From Bacteroidaceae bacterium (lineage in GTDB: Bacteria > Bacteroidota > Bacteroidia > Bacteroidales > Bacteroidaceae), in NCBI GenBank assembly GCA_024401095.1, contig JAKSLR010000017.1:1-62745 (forward strand): a stretch of 62,745 nucleotides of DNA. The letters run 5' to 3'. A model generated the notes under the pieces. It did no database searches. It was not told the origin of the DNA and saw only the letters and a list, made by a program, of their open reading frames with translations. Shown here in pieces: positions 8,572 to 21,118 of the stretch. The position numbers were made by a program, and so were the translations under genes. How positions within the stretch are numbered: position 1 is the stretch's first letter; each line of letters starts with the position of its first letter.

Positions 8572-10899
8572 TCATTCCACTGTCAAGGTCTGTTTCTTGA
8601 TGTCGCGGCAGTTTGGACCAATCTGGATTTCGAAGTCTCCAGGCTCGCAGACATACTGCAATGCGTGGTTGTAGTACTTCAGGTCTTCTGCAGTGATCTC
8701 GAATTCTACCTTCTTGCTCTCACCTGGTTTCAGGGCAATCTTCTGGAACTTCTTCAGCTCCTGAACTGGACGTGTGCTGGTAGCAATGACGTCGCGGATG
8801 TAGAGCTGTACGGTTTCCTTACCTTCACGTGTACCGGTGTTCTTTACAGTGACAGATGCGGTTACCTTACCGTCCATCTTCATGTTGGCAGCAGAAAGTG
8901 CAACATCAGAGTACTCGTAGGTAGTGTAGCTCAAACCGTAGCCGAATGGATAAAGTGGAGCGTTGATTACATCGATATAGTCTGACTTGAAGCGAACATA
9001 TTCAGTGTAATCGCTTTCCTGTGGACGACCGGTGTTCTTGTGGTTGTATGAGTATGGCAACTGACCCAGAGAGCGTGGGAAGCTGGTGGTCAACTTAGCA
9101 TTTGGATTTGCATCGCCAAACAATACATCAGCAATAGCGTGACCTGCCTCAATACCCTGGAACCAAGCGTTCAGGATAGCAGGAACGTTCTCATCTTCCC
9201 AAGTCAGGATCAATGGACGACCGGTGAATACAACCAGAACGACTGGCTTGCCGGTAGAAAGCAGTGCCTTCAGCAATGCCTGCTGTGGTTCTGGAATGAT
9301 AGGGTTAGCACGAGAAGTACCCTCACCGTTCATGTTGGCATTCTCACCCAAAGCAGCTACGATGACATCGGAATTGCGAGCAACTCTCAGTGCCTCTGCC
9401 ATGAGGTCTGCCTCTGAACGTGCGTGGATAGGACTAGCCTGACCTCTGGCAAGACCCATGCCACGGCCTACCAGCTTCTTTTCCAGATTCTCATCAGCTA
9501 CCAGCCAGCTGCCTTCTGCATAGGTTACACTACCCTTGCCTTCTACAGCTTCTTCCAGACCCTGCTTCAGAGATACAGGCTGTCTGCTGTTAGAATAACC
9601 GCTCCATGTACCAACCATATCACCGGCACGGTCTGCCATAGGACCAATCAGGGCAATCTTCATGTCCTTATTCAAAGGAAGAAGGTTGTTGTCGTTCTTG
9701 AGCAATACCTGGCAATCCTGTGCAATCTGGCGAGCCTGGTCTACGTGTGCCTGAGCACCCAAGATTTCTGCAGCACGCTTTTCATCGCAGTACTTGTATG
9801 GATCATCGAACAGACCCAGCTTGTACTTAGCCTCCAGAATACGGCGGCAAGCCTTGTCGATGTCCTTCTCTGAAATCAAACCGTTCTCCAGATTCTGCTT
9901 GCAGTACTTGGTGAAGTATTCGCTGACCATATCCATGTCAATACCAGCCTTCAATGCACGTGCTGCTACGGTAGGCTCATCGCCAATACCGTGGTAAGTC
10001 AGCTCCATGATGCCGGTGTAGTCGGTTACGATAAAGCCATCGAATCCCCAGGTATCGCGGAGCAATTCATTCATCAGATAGTCGTTTGCAGTAGCAGGAA
10101 TGCCCTCAAATTCATTGAATGAAGCCATGTATGAGCCTGCACCTGCTTCGCAAGCAGCCTTGTAAGGTAACATATAGTCGTTCAGTGCACGCTGACGGCT
10201 CATGTCTACGGTATTGTAGTCACGACCAGCTTCTGCACCACCGTACATGGCATAGTGCTTAACACAAGCCATTACATTGTCGTTTCGGGTCAGATCACCA
10301 TCACCCTGGTAACCCTTCACCAGTGCCTTGGCAACTTCTGCACCCAGGTATGGATCTTCACCGGCACCCTCTGCAATACGTCCCCAGCGTGCATCGTGAC
10401 AGATATCTACCATTGGTGAGAATACCCAATCTACACCACTTGCTGATGCTTCCAAAGCTGCAGTACGTGCTGCATTCTCAATCAAATCCATGTCCCAAGA
10501 GGTGGACATAGCCAAAGGAATTGGGAATGTGATGTCATAACCGTGAATAACGTCGAAACCAAAGATCAAAGGAATACCTAATCTTGACTTCTCGACTGCC
10601 AGTTGCTGCATTTCCTTGATGGTCTTAACATCACGATAACCAAAGAGTCCGCCGATTTCGCCATTTGCAATGCGCTTGTTCAATGGAGCTTCTTCGCCGT
10701 CTTTAGCCTCTCCTGATACGAAACCACCAGCAACAGGCAAATTGAGCTGGCCGATCTTCTCTTCCAGAGTCATCTTGCTCATCAAGTCGTCAATGAAAGA
10801 ATCCATGTCGGAGTTCTTGCTGGAACTACAGCTGGTCAATGCAGCTGCTGCCAACAATGAAAACGCTAAGGTTTTCAAGTTCAAAAAGTTCTTTTTCAT
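8572..10899 (-). CDS. bglX: GH3 beta-glucosidase (BglX-type), lipoprotein
   Basis: The 775-residue glycoside hydrolase has a lipobox (LTSC, Cys24). It contains an N-terminal (alpha/beta)8 domain (about 35-390), an (alpha/beta)6 sandwich domain (about 400-610) and a C-terminal Fn3-like domain (about 670-770). Conserved GH3 segments include DPYLGAE, the substrate-binding KHYAMYG and the nucleophile aspartate in GFIVTDYTGI. Such enzymes remove beta-linked glucose from the non-reducing ends of oligosaccharides in the periplasm. The gene has its own promoter and terminator. No polysaccharide-utilisation susC/susD pair adjoins it, so the natural glycan is not indicated by context. Confidence 0.93.
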   Translation of the reverse strand: MKKNFLNLKTLAFSLLAAAALTSCSSSKNSDMDSFIDDLMSKMTLEEKIGQLNLPVAGGFVSGEAKDGEEAPLNKRIANGEIGGLFGYRDVKTIKEMQQLAVEKSRLGIPLIFGFDVIHGYDITFPIPLAMSTSWDMDLIENAARTAALEASASGVDWVFSPMVDICHDARWGRIAEGAGEDPYLGAEVAKALVKGYQGDGDLTRNDNVMACVKHYAMYGGAEAGRDYNTVDMSRQRALNDYMLPYKAACEAGAGSYMASFNEFEGIPATANDYLMNELLRDTWGFDGFIVTDYTGIMELTYHGIGDEPTVAARALKAGIDMDMVSEYFTKYCKQNLENGLISEKDIDKACRRILEAKYKLGLFDDPYKYCDEKRAAEILGAQAHVDQARQIAQDCQVLLKNDNNLLPLNKDMKIALIGPMADRAGDMVGTWSGYSNSRQPVSLKQGLEEAVEGKGSVTYAEGSWLVADENLEKKLVGRGMGLARGQASPIHARSEADLMAEALRVARNSDVIVAALGENANMNGEGTSRANPIIPEPQQALLKALLSTGKPVVLVVFTGRPLILTWEDENVPAILNAWFQGIEAGHAIADVLFGDANPNAKLTTSFPRSLGQLPYSYNHKNTGRPQESDYTEYVRFKSDYIDVINAPLYPFGYGLSYTTYEYSDVALSAANMKMDGKVTASVTVKNTGTREGKETVQLYIRDVIATSTRPVQELKKFQKIALKPGESKKVEFEITAEDLKYYNHALQYVCEPGDFEIQIGPNCRDIKKQTLTVE

Positions 10900-10932
10900 A
10901 GATTATTATATAAAGTTGTAATATTGATTCGG

Positions 10933-10951
10933 CAAAGGTAGGAAAAAAACA

Positions 10952-10964
<13 letters not shown>
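10933..10964 (-). promoter_or_regulatory. Promoter of bglX
   Basis: The minus-strand -7 box TACCTTTG (10933-10940) has ATTG (10961-10964, one mismatch to TTTG) 20 bp upstream. The -33 box lies inside the last codons of tilS. Confidence 0.6.
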
Positions 10965-13910
<2,946 letters not shown>

Positions 13911-13927
13911 TTATGTAAATTTGACTG

Positions 13928-13935
13928 CAAAAGTA
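13928..13935 (-). promoter_or_regulatory. -7 box of the ABC-F/tilS operon
   Basis: TACTTTTG lies on the minus strand about 20 bp before the ATG. The nearest TTTG (13960-13963) is 24 bp away, longer than the usual spacer. The rest of 13936-14057 holds the leader of grpE and no gene; no CIRCE element is visible. Confidence 0.4.
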
Positions 13936-14057
13936 ATCATTTTTCTGGGATTAGACTGACAAAACTGTCACAAAATAGGAAACTTTGTCATAATAGTACG
14001 CGTGCATATATAGCGTGGCAAAGCTTTTGTGGTAAGTAGGCAAAAAATAACAAGATT

Positions 14058-14672
14058 ATGAACGATAACGAAAACATCAAGAATGAGAATATGAACCAAG
14101 AAGAGGTTCAGGAAGAGACTGTAGAGACTGTTGAGAATGCAGAAGAGCAGACAGTGAACGCTGAAGAAGGTGCTGAAGAAGCAGCTCCAGAGCCAGAAAA
14201 GACTGAAGTAGAGATTCTTCAGGAAAAGCTGGACGAACAGATGCGCCAGACTGCTGCCATGCAGGACAAGTACCTCCGTTTAATGGCAGAGTTTGACAAT
14301 TACCGCAAGCGTACCATTGCAGAAAAGGCTGAACTCATCAAGAATGCCGGTGCCAAGGTCATTACTGAAATCCTGCCGGTTCTGGATGATTTTGAACGTG
14401 CCTTGAAGAACATGGAAAAAGCAGAAGATGTCACTTCAGTCCGTGAGGGGGTGGACTTGATCTACCAGAAGTTTCTCAAAACTCTTGGACAGCAAGGACT
14501 TGCCCCAATTGTTACCGATGGTGCAGACTTCAATACCGACTTCCATGAAGCCATTGCTCTGGTTCCAGCACCAGTGGCAGAACTTAAAGGCAAAGTTCTG
14601 GACTGTGTTCAGACAGGATACACACTCAATGAAAAAGTAATTCGTCACGCAAAGGTAGCCGTGGCTCAATAA
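14058..14672 (+). CDS. grpE: GrpE, nucleotide exchange factor of DnaK
   Basis: The 204-residue protein begins with a disordered, Glu-rich tail (about 1-50), followed by the long coiled-coil helix (about 52-105, with [17 protein letters not shown]) and the C-terminal beta domain (about 140-204, with NPDFHEA-like [11 protein letters not shown]). GrpE releases ADP from DnaK in the chaperone cycle. dnaJ follows after 10 bp and folC after it, giving a grpE-dnaJ-folC transcript. dnaK itself is not in the window. Confidence 0.97.
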   Translation: MNDNENIKNENMNQEEVQEETVETVENAEEQTVNAEEGAEEAAPEPEKTEVEILQEKLDEQMRQTAAMQDKYLRLMAEFDNYRKRTIAEKAELIKNAGAKVITEILPVLDDFERALKNMEKAEDVTSVREGVDLIYQKFLKTLGQQGLAPIVTDGADFNTDFHEAIALVPAPVAELKGKVLDCVQTGYTLNEKVIRHAKVAVAQ

Positions 14673-14682
14673 ATACAGATTT

Positions 14683-15864
14683 ATGACAACAAAAAGAGAC
14701 TATTATGAAGTTCTTGGCGTGGACAAGAAAGCCACTGCCCAGGAAATAAAGGCTGCCTATAAGAAGATGGCCATTAAGTACCATCCGGACAGAAACCCAG
14801 ACAACAAAGAAGCTGAGGAGAAATTCAAGGAGGCAGCAGAAGCCTATGATGTGCTGCGTGATGAAAATAAGCGTGCACGCTATGACCAGTTTGGACATGA
14901 AGGTCTGAATGGTGCAGGAGGCTTCGGAGGAGGTTTCAACGGTGGCAGCATGAACATGGATGATATCTTCTCTATGTTTGGCGATATCTTCGGTGGACAT
15001 GGAAGTTTCGGAGGTTTTGGCGGTTTCGGAGGTGGTGGCCGTTCTCGTGGCCCTCAGAAATTCCGTGGTTCAGATCTTAGAATGCGTGTACGACTGAACC
15101 TTTCTGAAATTGCTTCGGGATGTACCAAGAAGTTCATGGTGAAGAAGGACGTGACCTGTCCTCATTGCAAGGGCTCTGGTGCAGAAGGTGGCAAGGATGC
15201 TACAGAAACCTGTACACAGTGCCACGGAAATGGCTATGTGGTACGTTCTCAGCAGAGTATTTTCGGTATGATGCAGACTCAGAGCGTCTGCCCTACCTGT
15301 AACGGTGACGGTAAGGTCATCAAGAACAAGTGTAGCCACTGCCAGGGCGAAGGTATTATAAAAGGTGAAGAACTGGTAGAGGTTCAGATTCCTGCAGGTG
15401 TAGCCGAAGGTATGGTGGTTACAGTACAAGGCAAAGGTAATGCCGGTCGCAGAAACGGTATTAACGGCGATGTACAGGTAATCATTACCGAAGAGCCAAA
15501 CAAGGAGCTTATTCGTGATGGTAATGACTTGGTATACAACCTCTTGCTCTCCTTCCCTACAGCTGTCTTGGGAGGTTCTGTAGAAGTTCCTACCGTGGAT
15601 GGCAAGGTCAAGATCAAGATTGAGCCAGGAACTCAACCAGGAAAAGTCATGCGTCTGAGAGGAAAAGGTTTGCCTGTACTTGACAGCTACGGACGTACCC
15701 ATGGAAATGGAGATGAGCTGATCCAGATTAGCATCTATGTCCCAGAATCTCTGAGCAAGGACGAGAAAAACATGATGGAGAAACTGCAGGAAAGCAGCAA
15801 CTTTACTCCAAATGCCTCATTGAAGGAAAGTATTTTCAAGAAGTTTAGAAAACTGTTCGATTAA
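14683..15864 (+). CDS. dnaJ: Chaperone DnaJ (type I Hsp40)
   Basis: The 393-residue protein has a J domain with HPD at 34-36, a long Gly/Phe-rich region (about 75-125), four zinc-binding CxxCxGxG repeats (CPHCKGSG from 159, then [24 protein letters not shown]) and the C-terminal substrate-binding domains. It stimulates DnaK ATP hydrolysis and delivers substrates. It is co-transcribed with grpE upstream and folC 2 bp downstream. Confidence 0.98.
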   Translation: MTTKRDYYEVLGVDKKATAQEIKAAYKKMAIKYHPDRNPDNKEAEEKFKEAAEAYDVLRDENKRARYDQFGHEGLNGAGGFGGGFNGGSMNMDDIFSMFGDIFGGHGSFGGFGGFGGGGRSRGPQKFRGSDLRMRVRLNLSEIASGCTKKFMVKKDVTCPHCKGSGAEGGKDATETCTQCHGNGYVVRSQQSIFGMMQTQSVCPTCNGDGKVIKNKCSHCQGEGIIKGEELVEVQIPAGVAEGMVVTVQGKGNAGRRNGINGDVQVIITEEPNKELIRDGNDLVYNLLLSFPTAVLGGSVEVPTVDGKVKIKIEPGTQPGKVMRLRGKGLPVLDSYGRTHGNGDELIQISIYVPESLSKDEKNMMEKLQESSNFTPNASLKESIFKKFRKLFD

Positions 15865-15866
15865 TT

Positions 15867-17180
15867 ATGAATTACCAAGAGACTGTAGAATACCTTTACA
15901 ACAGTGCCCCTCTCTTTCAGCATGTAGGTGCTGGAGCATACAAAGAGGGATTGTCTACCACACATAAACTGGATGAGCATTTCGGACATCCGCATAAAAT
16001 GTTCAAGACCATACATGTGGCAGGAACAAACGGTAAAGGTAGCTGCAGTCATACCTTGGCTTCCATCTTCCAGGCTGCAGGTTATAGGGTTGGTTTATAT
16101 ACATCACCACATCTTGTTGATTTTAGGGAACGTATCAGGATAAATGGCGTGATGATTCCTGAGCAGTATGTGATAGATTTTGTAGAACAGGAACGAGCAT
16201 TCTTTGAACCACTTCATCCTTCTTTCTTTGAATTGGCAACAGCCATGGCATTCAAGTATTTTGCCGACGAGTTGGTAGATATAGCTATCATTGAAGTAGG
16301 ATTAGGAGGCAGACTTGACTGTACCAATATCATCAAGCCAGAACTTTGCTTAATTACGAACATTAGTTTTGATCATACCCAATTCCTTGGTCATACTCTG
16401 GCAGAAATTGCACAGGAAAAAGCCGGCATCATGAAACCCGGAATACCTGTGGTGGTAGGTGAAACAGTACCTGAAACCCGTGAGGTATTCGAAAAGCATG
16501 CCCAAGAAGTAGGATGTCCTATCGTCTTTGCCGAGGATGCCCCTATCGTATTACAAGCAAATCCAGATCCAAACGGAAATTTCGGACTGGTCTATGAAAT
16601 CAGAAGAGGTTTCTTGAATTCTTCTATACTCTATGGTGAGCTTGCGGGAGAATATCAAGTAAAGAATACAAATACTTTGCTGCATGTTGTGCGTCAGTTA
16701 ATCTATGCAGGTTTCCAGTTCGGCGAAGAACACATTCGGGAGGGATTTGCCCAGGTGTGCAGTTCCACCGGACTTATGGGACGCTGGCAGGTACTACGCA
16801 AAGAGCCACTTCTAATCTGCGATACAGGTCACAATGTAGGCGGTATTCAATATGTAAGTTCCCAGTTACAGAAATTGCAGAAACCTTTGCATATAGTGAT
16901 AGGCATGGTAAACGATAAAGACATAAACAATGTACTTGACCTTTTGCCAAAGACTGCCACTTATTATTTCACACAAGCCAGCGTAAAAAGAGCTCTTCCT
17001 GCAGAAGAATTTGCAGCACTGGCAGCTAAGCACGGATTGACAGGAAATAGCTATCCTACCGTGTCTGCAGCATTTGATGAAGCTTGTAAAAATGCCGGTC
17101 TATCCGATGCTGTTTTTGTAGGAGGAAGTAATTTCATTGTTGCGGATTTACTCTCATACTTGTCACAAAAGGCGCTTTAA
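15867..17180 (+). CDS. folC: Folylpolyglutamate / dihydrofolate synthase
   Basis: The 437-residue Mur-ligase-family enzyme has the ATP loop AGTNGKGS (52-59), the segment TSPHLVDFRERI and the C-terminal DTGHN motif. It adds glutamate to dihydropteroate or folates. Starting 2 bp after dnaJ, it is translated from the same mRNA. The length and motif order are typical for FolC; whether it has both synthase activities cannot be read directly. Confidence 0.95.
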   Translation: MNYQETVEYLYNSAPLFQHVGAGAYKEGLSTTHKLDEHFGHPHKMFKTIHVAGTNGKGSCSHTLASIFQAAGYRVGLYTSPHLVDFRERIRINGVMIPEQYVIDFVEQERAFFEPLHPSFFELATAMAFKYFADELVDIAIIEVGLGGRLDCTNIIKPELCLITNISFDHTQFLGHTLAEIAQEKAGIMKPGIPVVVGETVPETREVFEKHAQEVGCPIVFAEDAPIVLQANPDPNGNFGLVYEIRRGFLNSSILYGELAGEYQVKNTNTLLHVVRQLIYAGFQFGEEHIREGFAQVCSSTGLMGRWQVLRKEPLLICDTGHNVGGIQYVSSQLQKLQKPLHIVIGMVNDKDINNVLDLLPKTATYYFTQASVKRALPAEEFAALAAKHGLTGNSYPTVSAAFDEACKNAGLSDAVFVGGSNFIVADLLSYLSQKAL

Positions 17181-17234
17181 TCTTAAATATTTATTTAAAT
17201 TCGGGTTTGAGGCAGTGACTTTTTTCAAGAATCA

Positions 17235-17266
17235 CTTGCTTACATCGTACTTTTTGGTTAAGTTTG
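17235..17266 (+). promoter_or_regulatory. Promoter of the galM-porter-galK cluster
   Basis: CTTG (17235-17238, one mismatch), a 20-bp spacer and TAAGTTTG (17259-17266) give a start of transcription near 17273. This rules out the in-frame TTG at 17264 as a start codon and supports the ATG at 17297. Confidence 0.6.
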
Positions 17267-17296
17267 CACGAAGATTTAACCAAAAACCGAATTATT

Positions 17297-18394
17297 ATGA
17301 TCAACACTATCGATCCCAATAATATCTCAGGATTGAAGCGTGAGGACTTCCTGTCTGAGATAAAAGGAAAGAAAACCGATCTTTTTATTCTGAAAAACGA
17401 CAATGGCTGTGAGGTAGCCTGCACCAATTATGGTGGCGCACTCCTGACCATCATGGTTCCTGACAAGAACGGAAAGATGGCCAATGTCATTCAAGGACAC
17501 GATACCCTTCAGTCTGTCATCAATAGTCCAGAACCTTTCTTGAGTACACTTATCGGCCGTTATGGCAATCGTATTAAAGAAGGTCAGTTTACCTTAGACG
17601 GCAAAGTCTATCAGTTAGCTATCAACAATGGCCCAAATGCCTTACACGGTGGTCCTACAGGCTTTCATACACGTGTCTGGGATGCCATGATGATAGACCC
17701 ACAGTGTGTAGAGCTTCATTATACATCAAGCTACGGTGAAGAAGGCTTCCCTGGTGAGCTGAACATGACCGTGCGCTATACATTGACCAATGACAATGCG
17801 CTTGTGATAGAGTACAGAGGCTTTACTAACCGCCGTACTATTGTAAACATGACACATCACGGTTTCTTCTCTCTGAGTGGTGTAGACACCCCTACTGCTA
17901 CTATTGACAATCAAATCTGCGTGATCAATGCAGATCATTATATTCCTATTGACGAGACTAGTATTCCACTAGGTTCTATAGATTCTGTCAAGGGAACTCC
18001 ATTTGACTTTACTACTCCACATACGTTTGGTGAACGCATCAATGACAAGACTGACCAGCAGCTGGTAAATGGTACTGGCTACGATCACTGCTATGTGCTG
18101 AACAAGCACGAGCGTGGTGAACTTTCATTTGCTGCCAAGGTAACAGAACCTGTATCCGGACGTACCATGGAGGTATATACCACAGAACCGGGAGTACAGC
18201 TTTATACTGGCAACTGGCTGAATGGTTTCTCTGGCTGGCATGGAGCAACCTTCCCTGCTCGCAGTGCTGTATGTTTTGAGGCACAGCACTTCCCTGATTC
18301 TCCAAATCGCCCTTATTTCCCAACTGTAATCCTGAATCCTGGTGAAACCTATCGCCAGCGCACTATCTACAAGTTTGGCGTGGAAGGAGAATAA
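17297..18394 (+). CDS. galM: Aldose 1-epimerase (galactose mutarotase)
   Basis: The 365-residue protein has the GalM beta-sandwich motifs: GRYGNRI, NNGPNALHGGPTGFHTRVWD with the active-site histidine, NMTHHGFFSLSG and GYDHCYVL, plus the catalytic Glu region FEAQHFPDSPNRP. It interconverts alpha and beta anomers of galactose or glucose. The ATG at 17297 is preferred because an in-frame TTG upstream lies inside the promoter -7 box. There is no signal peptide, so it acts in the cytosol. It heads a galM-sugar porter-galK cluster for galactose use by the Leloir route. Confidence 0.95.
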   Translation: MINTIDPNNISGLKREDFLSEIKGKKTDLFILKNDNGCEVACTNYGGALLTIMVPDKNGKMANVIQGHDTLQSVINSPEPFLSTLIGRYGNRIKEGQFTLDGKVYQLAINNGPNALHGGPTGFHTRVWDAMMIDPQCVELHYTSSYGEEGFPGELNMTVRYTLTNDNALVIEYRGFTNRRTIVNMTHHGFFSLSGVDTPTATIDNQICVINADHYIPIDETSIPLGSIDSVKGTPFDFTTPHTFGERINDKTDQQLVNGTGYDHCYVLNKHERGELSFAAKVTEPVSGRTMEVYTTEPGVQLYTGNWLNGFSGWHGATFPARSAVCFEAQHFPDSPNRPYFPTVILNPGETYRQRTIYKFGVEGE

Positions 18395-18447
18395 TCCTAC
18401 AAGAAAATGAATTAAATCAAATTAATAATCTAAAAATTAAAAGTATT

Positions 18448-19746
18448 ATGAGTCAAGAAAACAAAAAAAGCAATGTTATTGCGATTGTAGCTATGTGCTT
18501 CTTGTTCGCAATGATTTCTTTCGTAACCAACTTGGCAGCTCCAATTGGTAATGTATGGAAGGCACAGGGTTTGAGTAACATGGAAGCTATGTTGGGTAAC
18601 TTCATGAACTTCTTTGCATATCTGTTCATGGGTATTCCTGCTGGTAAGATGTTGGAGTCTATCGGTTACAAGAAGACAGCTCTGACTGCAATGGTTGTCG
18701 GTATCGTTGGTTTGTTCGTACAGTACATGGGTGGTCAGGTAGATCCTAGCATGGGCTTCGCAGTTTATCTGTTGGGTGCATTCATCTGCGGTTTCTGTGT
18801 ATGTATGTTGAACACTGTTGTTAACCCAATGTTGAACCTCCTCGGTGGTGGTGGTAACAAGGGTAACCAGTTGATCCAGATTGGTGGTTCTCTGAACTCA
18901 TTGGCTGGTACTTTGACTCCATTGTTCGTAGGTATGTTGATCGGTACTATCACTGCTGATACTAAGCTGGGTGATGTATCTTCACTGTTGTTCGTTGCAA
19001 TGGGTGTATTCGCAGTTGCATTCGTTATCATTTTCTTCACTGCAATTCCTGAGCCTCACTTGAAGAAGGGTGGTGACAAGGAAGCTAAGGTTAAGGACGC
19101 TCACAGCGCATGGTCTTTCCGTCACTTCGTAATGGGTGCTGTTGCTATCGCTCTGTATGTAGGTGTTGAGACCGGTATCCCTGGTACACTGAACTTGTGG
19201 TTGGCTGACCCTGAAGTAGGTCTTGGTCGTGAAGGTGCTGCTGCTATCGCAGGTGGTCTGGCTGGTTTCTACTGGTTGCTGATGATGTTCGGTCGTATGG
19301 CTTCTTCTGCTATTTCTGGTTCTGTATCTTCTAAGACTCAGTTGACCGTTTGTGCATCTGTAGCTATCGTATTCATCCTGTTGGCTATCTTCTTGCCAGA
19401 TACTATCACAGTTTCTGCTCCTGCATTTGCAAACTTCGAGTTCTCTATGGAGGTTGTACCTGCTAGTGCATTGTTCCTGGTTCTCTGCGGTTGCTGTACT
19501 TCAGTAATGTGGGGCGGTATCTTCAACTTGGCTGTTGAGGGTCTGGGTAAGTACACTGCTTCTGCATCTGGTATCTTCATGATGATGGTATTCGGTGGTG
19601 GTATTCTTCCATTGGTTCAGAACTTCGTTGCTGACCAGGCAGGTTTCGCTATCAGCTACATCGTTCCATTGTTGGCTGTAGGTTATATCCTGTTCTATGC
19701 AGTAATCGGTTGCAAGAACGTGAACAAGGATATCCCTGTAGAGTAA
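18448..19746 (+). CDS. Glucose/galactose porter of the FucP/GluP family (MFS)
   Basis: The 432-residue MFS protein has about 12 membrane helices and the FucP-family features: an N-terminal LFAMISFVTN segment, the conserved GNFMNFFAYL and the NPMLNLLGGGGNKGNQLIQIGG loop. It most likely imports galactose or glucose with protons. It lies between galM and galK on one strand (53 bp and 71 bp gaps), which makes galactose the natural substrate. Codons are strongly biased to a few favoured ones, suggesting high expression. Confidence 0.88.
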   Translation: MSQENKKSNVIAIVAMCFLFAMISFVTNLAAPIGNVWKAQGLSNMEAMLGNFMNFFAYLFMGIPAGKMLESIGYKKTALTAMVVGIVGLFVQYMGGQVDPSMGFAVYLLGAFICGFCVCMLNTVVNPMLNLLGGGGNKGNQLIQIGGSLNSLAGTLTPLFVGMLIGTITADTKLGDVSSLLFVAMGVFAVAFVIIFFTAIPEPHLKKGGDKEAKVKDAHSAWSFRHFVMGAVAIALYVGVETGIPGTLNLWLADPEVGLGREGAAAIAGGLAGFYWLLMMFGRMASSAISGSVSSKTQLTVCASVAIVFILLAIFLPDTITVSAPAFANFEFSMEVVPASALFLVLCGCCTSVMWGGIFNLAVEGLGKYTASASGIFMMMVFGGGILPLVQNFVADQAGFAISYIVPLLAVGYILFYAVIGCKNVNKDIPVE

Positions 19747-19765
19747 TTTAATTAACTATAATCTA

Positions 19766-19797
19766 AATGTGGCTCTTCAGTTTTGGAGAGCCACATT
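19766..19797 (+). other. Intercistronic hairpin between the sugar porter and galK
   Basis: A perfect 11-bp stem (AATGTGGCTCT / AGAGCCACATT) has a 10-base loop. No U-run follows, so it is more likely an mRNA-stability or attenuation hairpin than a full terminator. Confidence 0.65.
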
Positions 19798-19817
19798 CAT
19801 AAAAACCTTATAATATT

Positions 19818-20981
19818 ATGAAATTAACAATTGAAGATGTTCGTAGTCGTTTCATCAAGCACTTTGATGGTACTACTGGTTCTGTATATGCTTCTCCAGG
19901 TCGTATTAACCTGATTGGTGAGCACACCGATTACAATGGTGGCTTTGTATTCCCAGGTGCAGTAGATTGTGGTATGATTGCTGAGTTGAAGGCTAATGGT
20001 ACAGAGAGCATTGTCCGTGCTTACTCTATTGACTTGAAGGACTATGTAGAGTTCTCTATCAATGATGAGCAGGGTCCTCGTGCAAGCTGGGCACGCTATA
20101 TCTTTGGCGTATGTAAGGAAATGGTTGCCCGTGGCGTTGAGGTAAAGGGTTTCAATACTGCTTTCGCAGGTGATGTACCTCTTGGTTCTGGAATGTCTTC
20201 TTCTGCTGCTTTGGAGAGCACTTATGCCTTTGCATTGAACGACATGTTCGGTGACAACAAGGTTGAAAAGTTTGAGCTTGCCAAGGCTGGTCAGGCTACT
20301 GAGCACAAGTATATTGGTGTTAACTGTGGAATCATGGATCAGTTTGCATCAGTTTTCGGTAAGGCTGGTAACCTCATCCGTCTGGATTGCCGCTCTCTGG
20401 AGTACGAATATTTCCCATTTGATCCAAAGGGGTACAAACTGGTTCTGCTGAATTCTCTGGTTAAGCATGAGTTGGCTTCTTCTGCATACAACGACCGTCG
20501 TCGCAGCTGTGAGAATGTTGTTGCACACATTGCAGCAAAGCATGCCGGTGTAGAGACTCTTCGTGATGCTGATTGGGCAATGCTTGAGGAAGTAAAGGCA
20601 GAAGTTCCTGAAGAGGATTACAATTGTGCTAAATACGTTATTGGTGAGAAGGACCGTGTCCTTGCAGTATGTGAAGCACTTCAGGCAGGTGATTATGAGA
20701 CTGTTGGACAGAAAATGTATGAGACTCATGAAGGGTTGAGCAAGGACTATAAGGTATCTTGTGAAGAACTTGATTTCTTGAATGATATTGCAAAGGAATG
20801 TGGTGTTACCGGATCCCGTGTAATGGGTGGTGGCTTTGGAGGCTGTACCATTAATTTGGTAGAAGATGTTCTTTATAAGCCATTCATTGAGAAGGCTAAG
20901 GCTGCATATAAGGCTAAGTTCGGTAAAGAACCAAAGGTTATCGATGTCGTTATTGGTGACGGTGCAAGAAAGCTTTGCTAA
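19818..20981 (+). CDS. galK: Galactokinase
   Basis: The 387-residue GHMP kinase has the galactokinase signature GRINLIGEHTDYNGG (29-43), the ATP loop PLGSGMSSSAA (121-131) and the C-terminal GGGFGGCTINLV. It phosphorylates galactose at C1 with ATP. It is the last gene of the galM-porter-galK cluster and is followed by a strong terminator. galT and galE are not in the window. Confidence 0.97.
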   Translation: MKLTIEDVRSRFIKHFDGTTGSVYASPGRINLIGEHTDYNGGFVFPGAVDCGMIAELKANGTESIVRAYSIDLKDYVEFSINDEQGPRASWARYIFGVCKEMVARGVEVKGFNTAFAGDVPLGSGMSSSAALESTYAFALNDMFGDNKVEKFELAKAGQATEHKYIGVNCGIMDQFASVFGKAGNLIRLDCRSLEYEYFPFDPKGYKLVLLNSLVKHELASSAYNDRRRSCENVVAHIAAKHAGVETLRDADWAMLEEVKAEVPEEDYNCAKYVIGEKDRVLAVCEALQAGDYETVGQKMYETHEGLSKDYKVSCEELDFLNDIAKECGVTGSRVMGGGFGGCTINLVEDVLYKPFIEKAKAAYKAKFGKEPKVIDVVIGDGARKLC

Positions 20982-21006
20982 TTAGTATTTCTGTAAATAT
21001 AATAGA

Positions 21007-21043
21007 AGAAGTGAAACGGTTTTCTGTTTCACTTCTTTTTTTA
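21007..21043 (+). terminator. Terminator after galK
   Basis: The 11-bp perfect stem AGAAGTGAAAC (21007-21017) / GTTTCACTTCT (21026-21036) is followed by seven T. Confidence 0.92.
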
Positions 21044-21061
21044 TTATAAGGTATGATTTTA

Positions 21062-21093
21062 CTTGTCTAGGCAGAAAAATTACACTATCTTTG
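21062..21093 (+). promoter_or_regulatory. Promoter of tkt-rpiB
   Basis: CTTG (21062-21065), a 20-bp spacer and TATCTTTG (21086-21093), with one mismatch in the -33 box. The transcript would start near 21100, about 20 bases before the ATG. Confidence 0.65.
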
Positions 21094-21118
21094 CAGCAAA
21101 CAATAATTTCCCAATAAT

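Noticed and set aside
17264..17296. TTG-initiated longer start for galM
   Set aside because: The TTG is part of the -7 promoter box; the ATG at 17297 lies at a normal distance from it.
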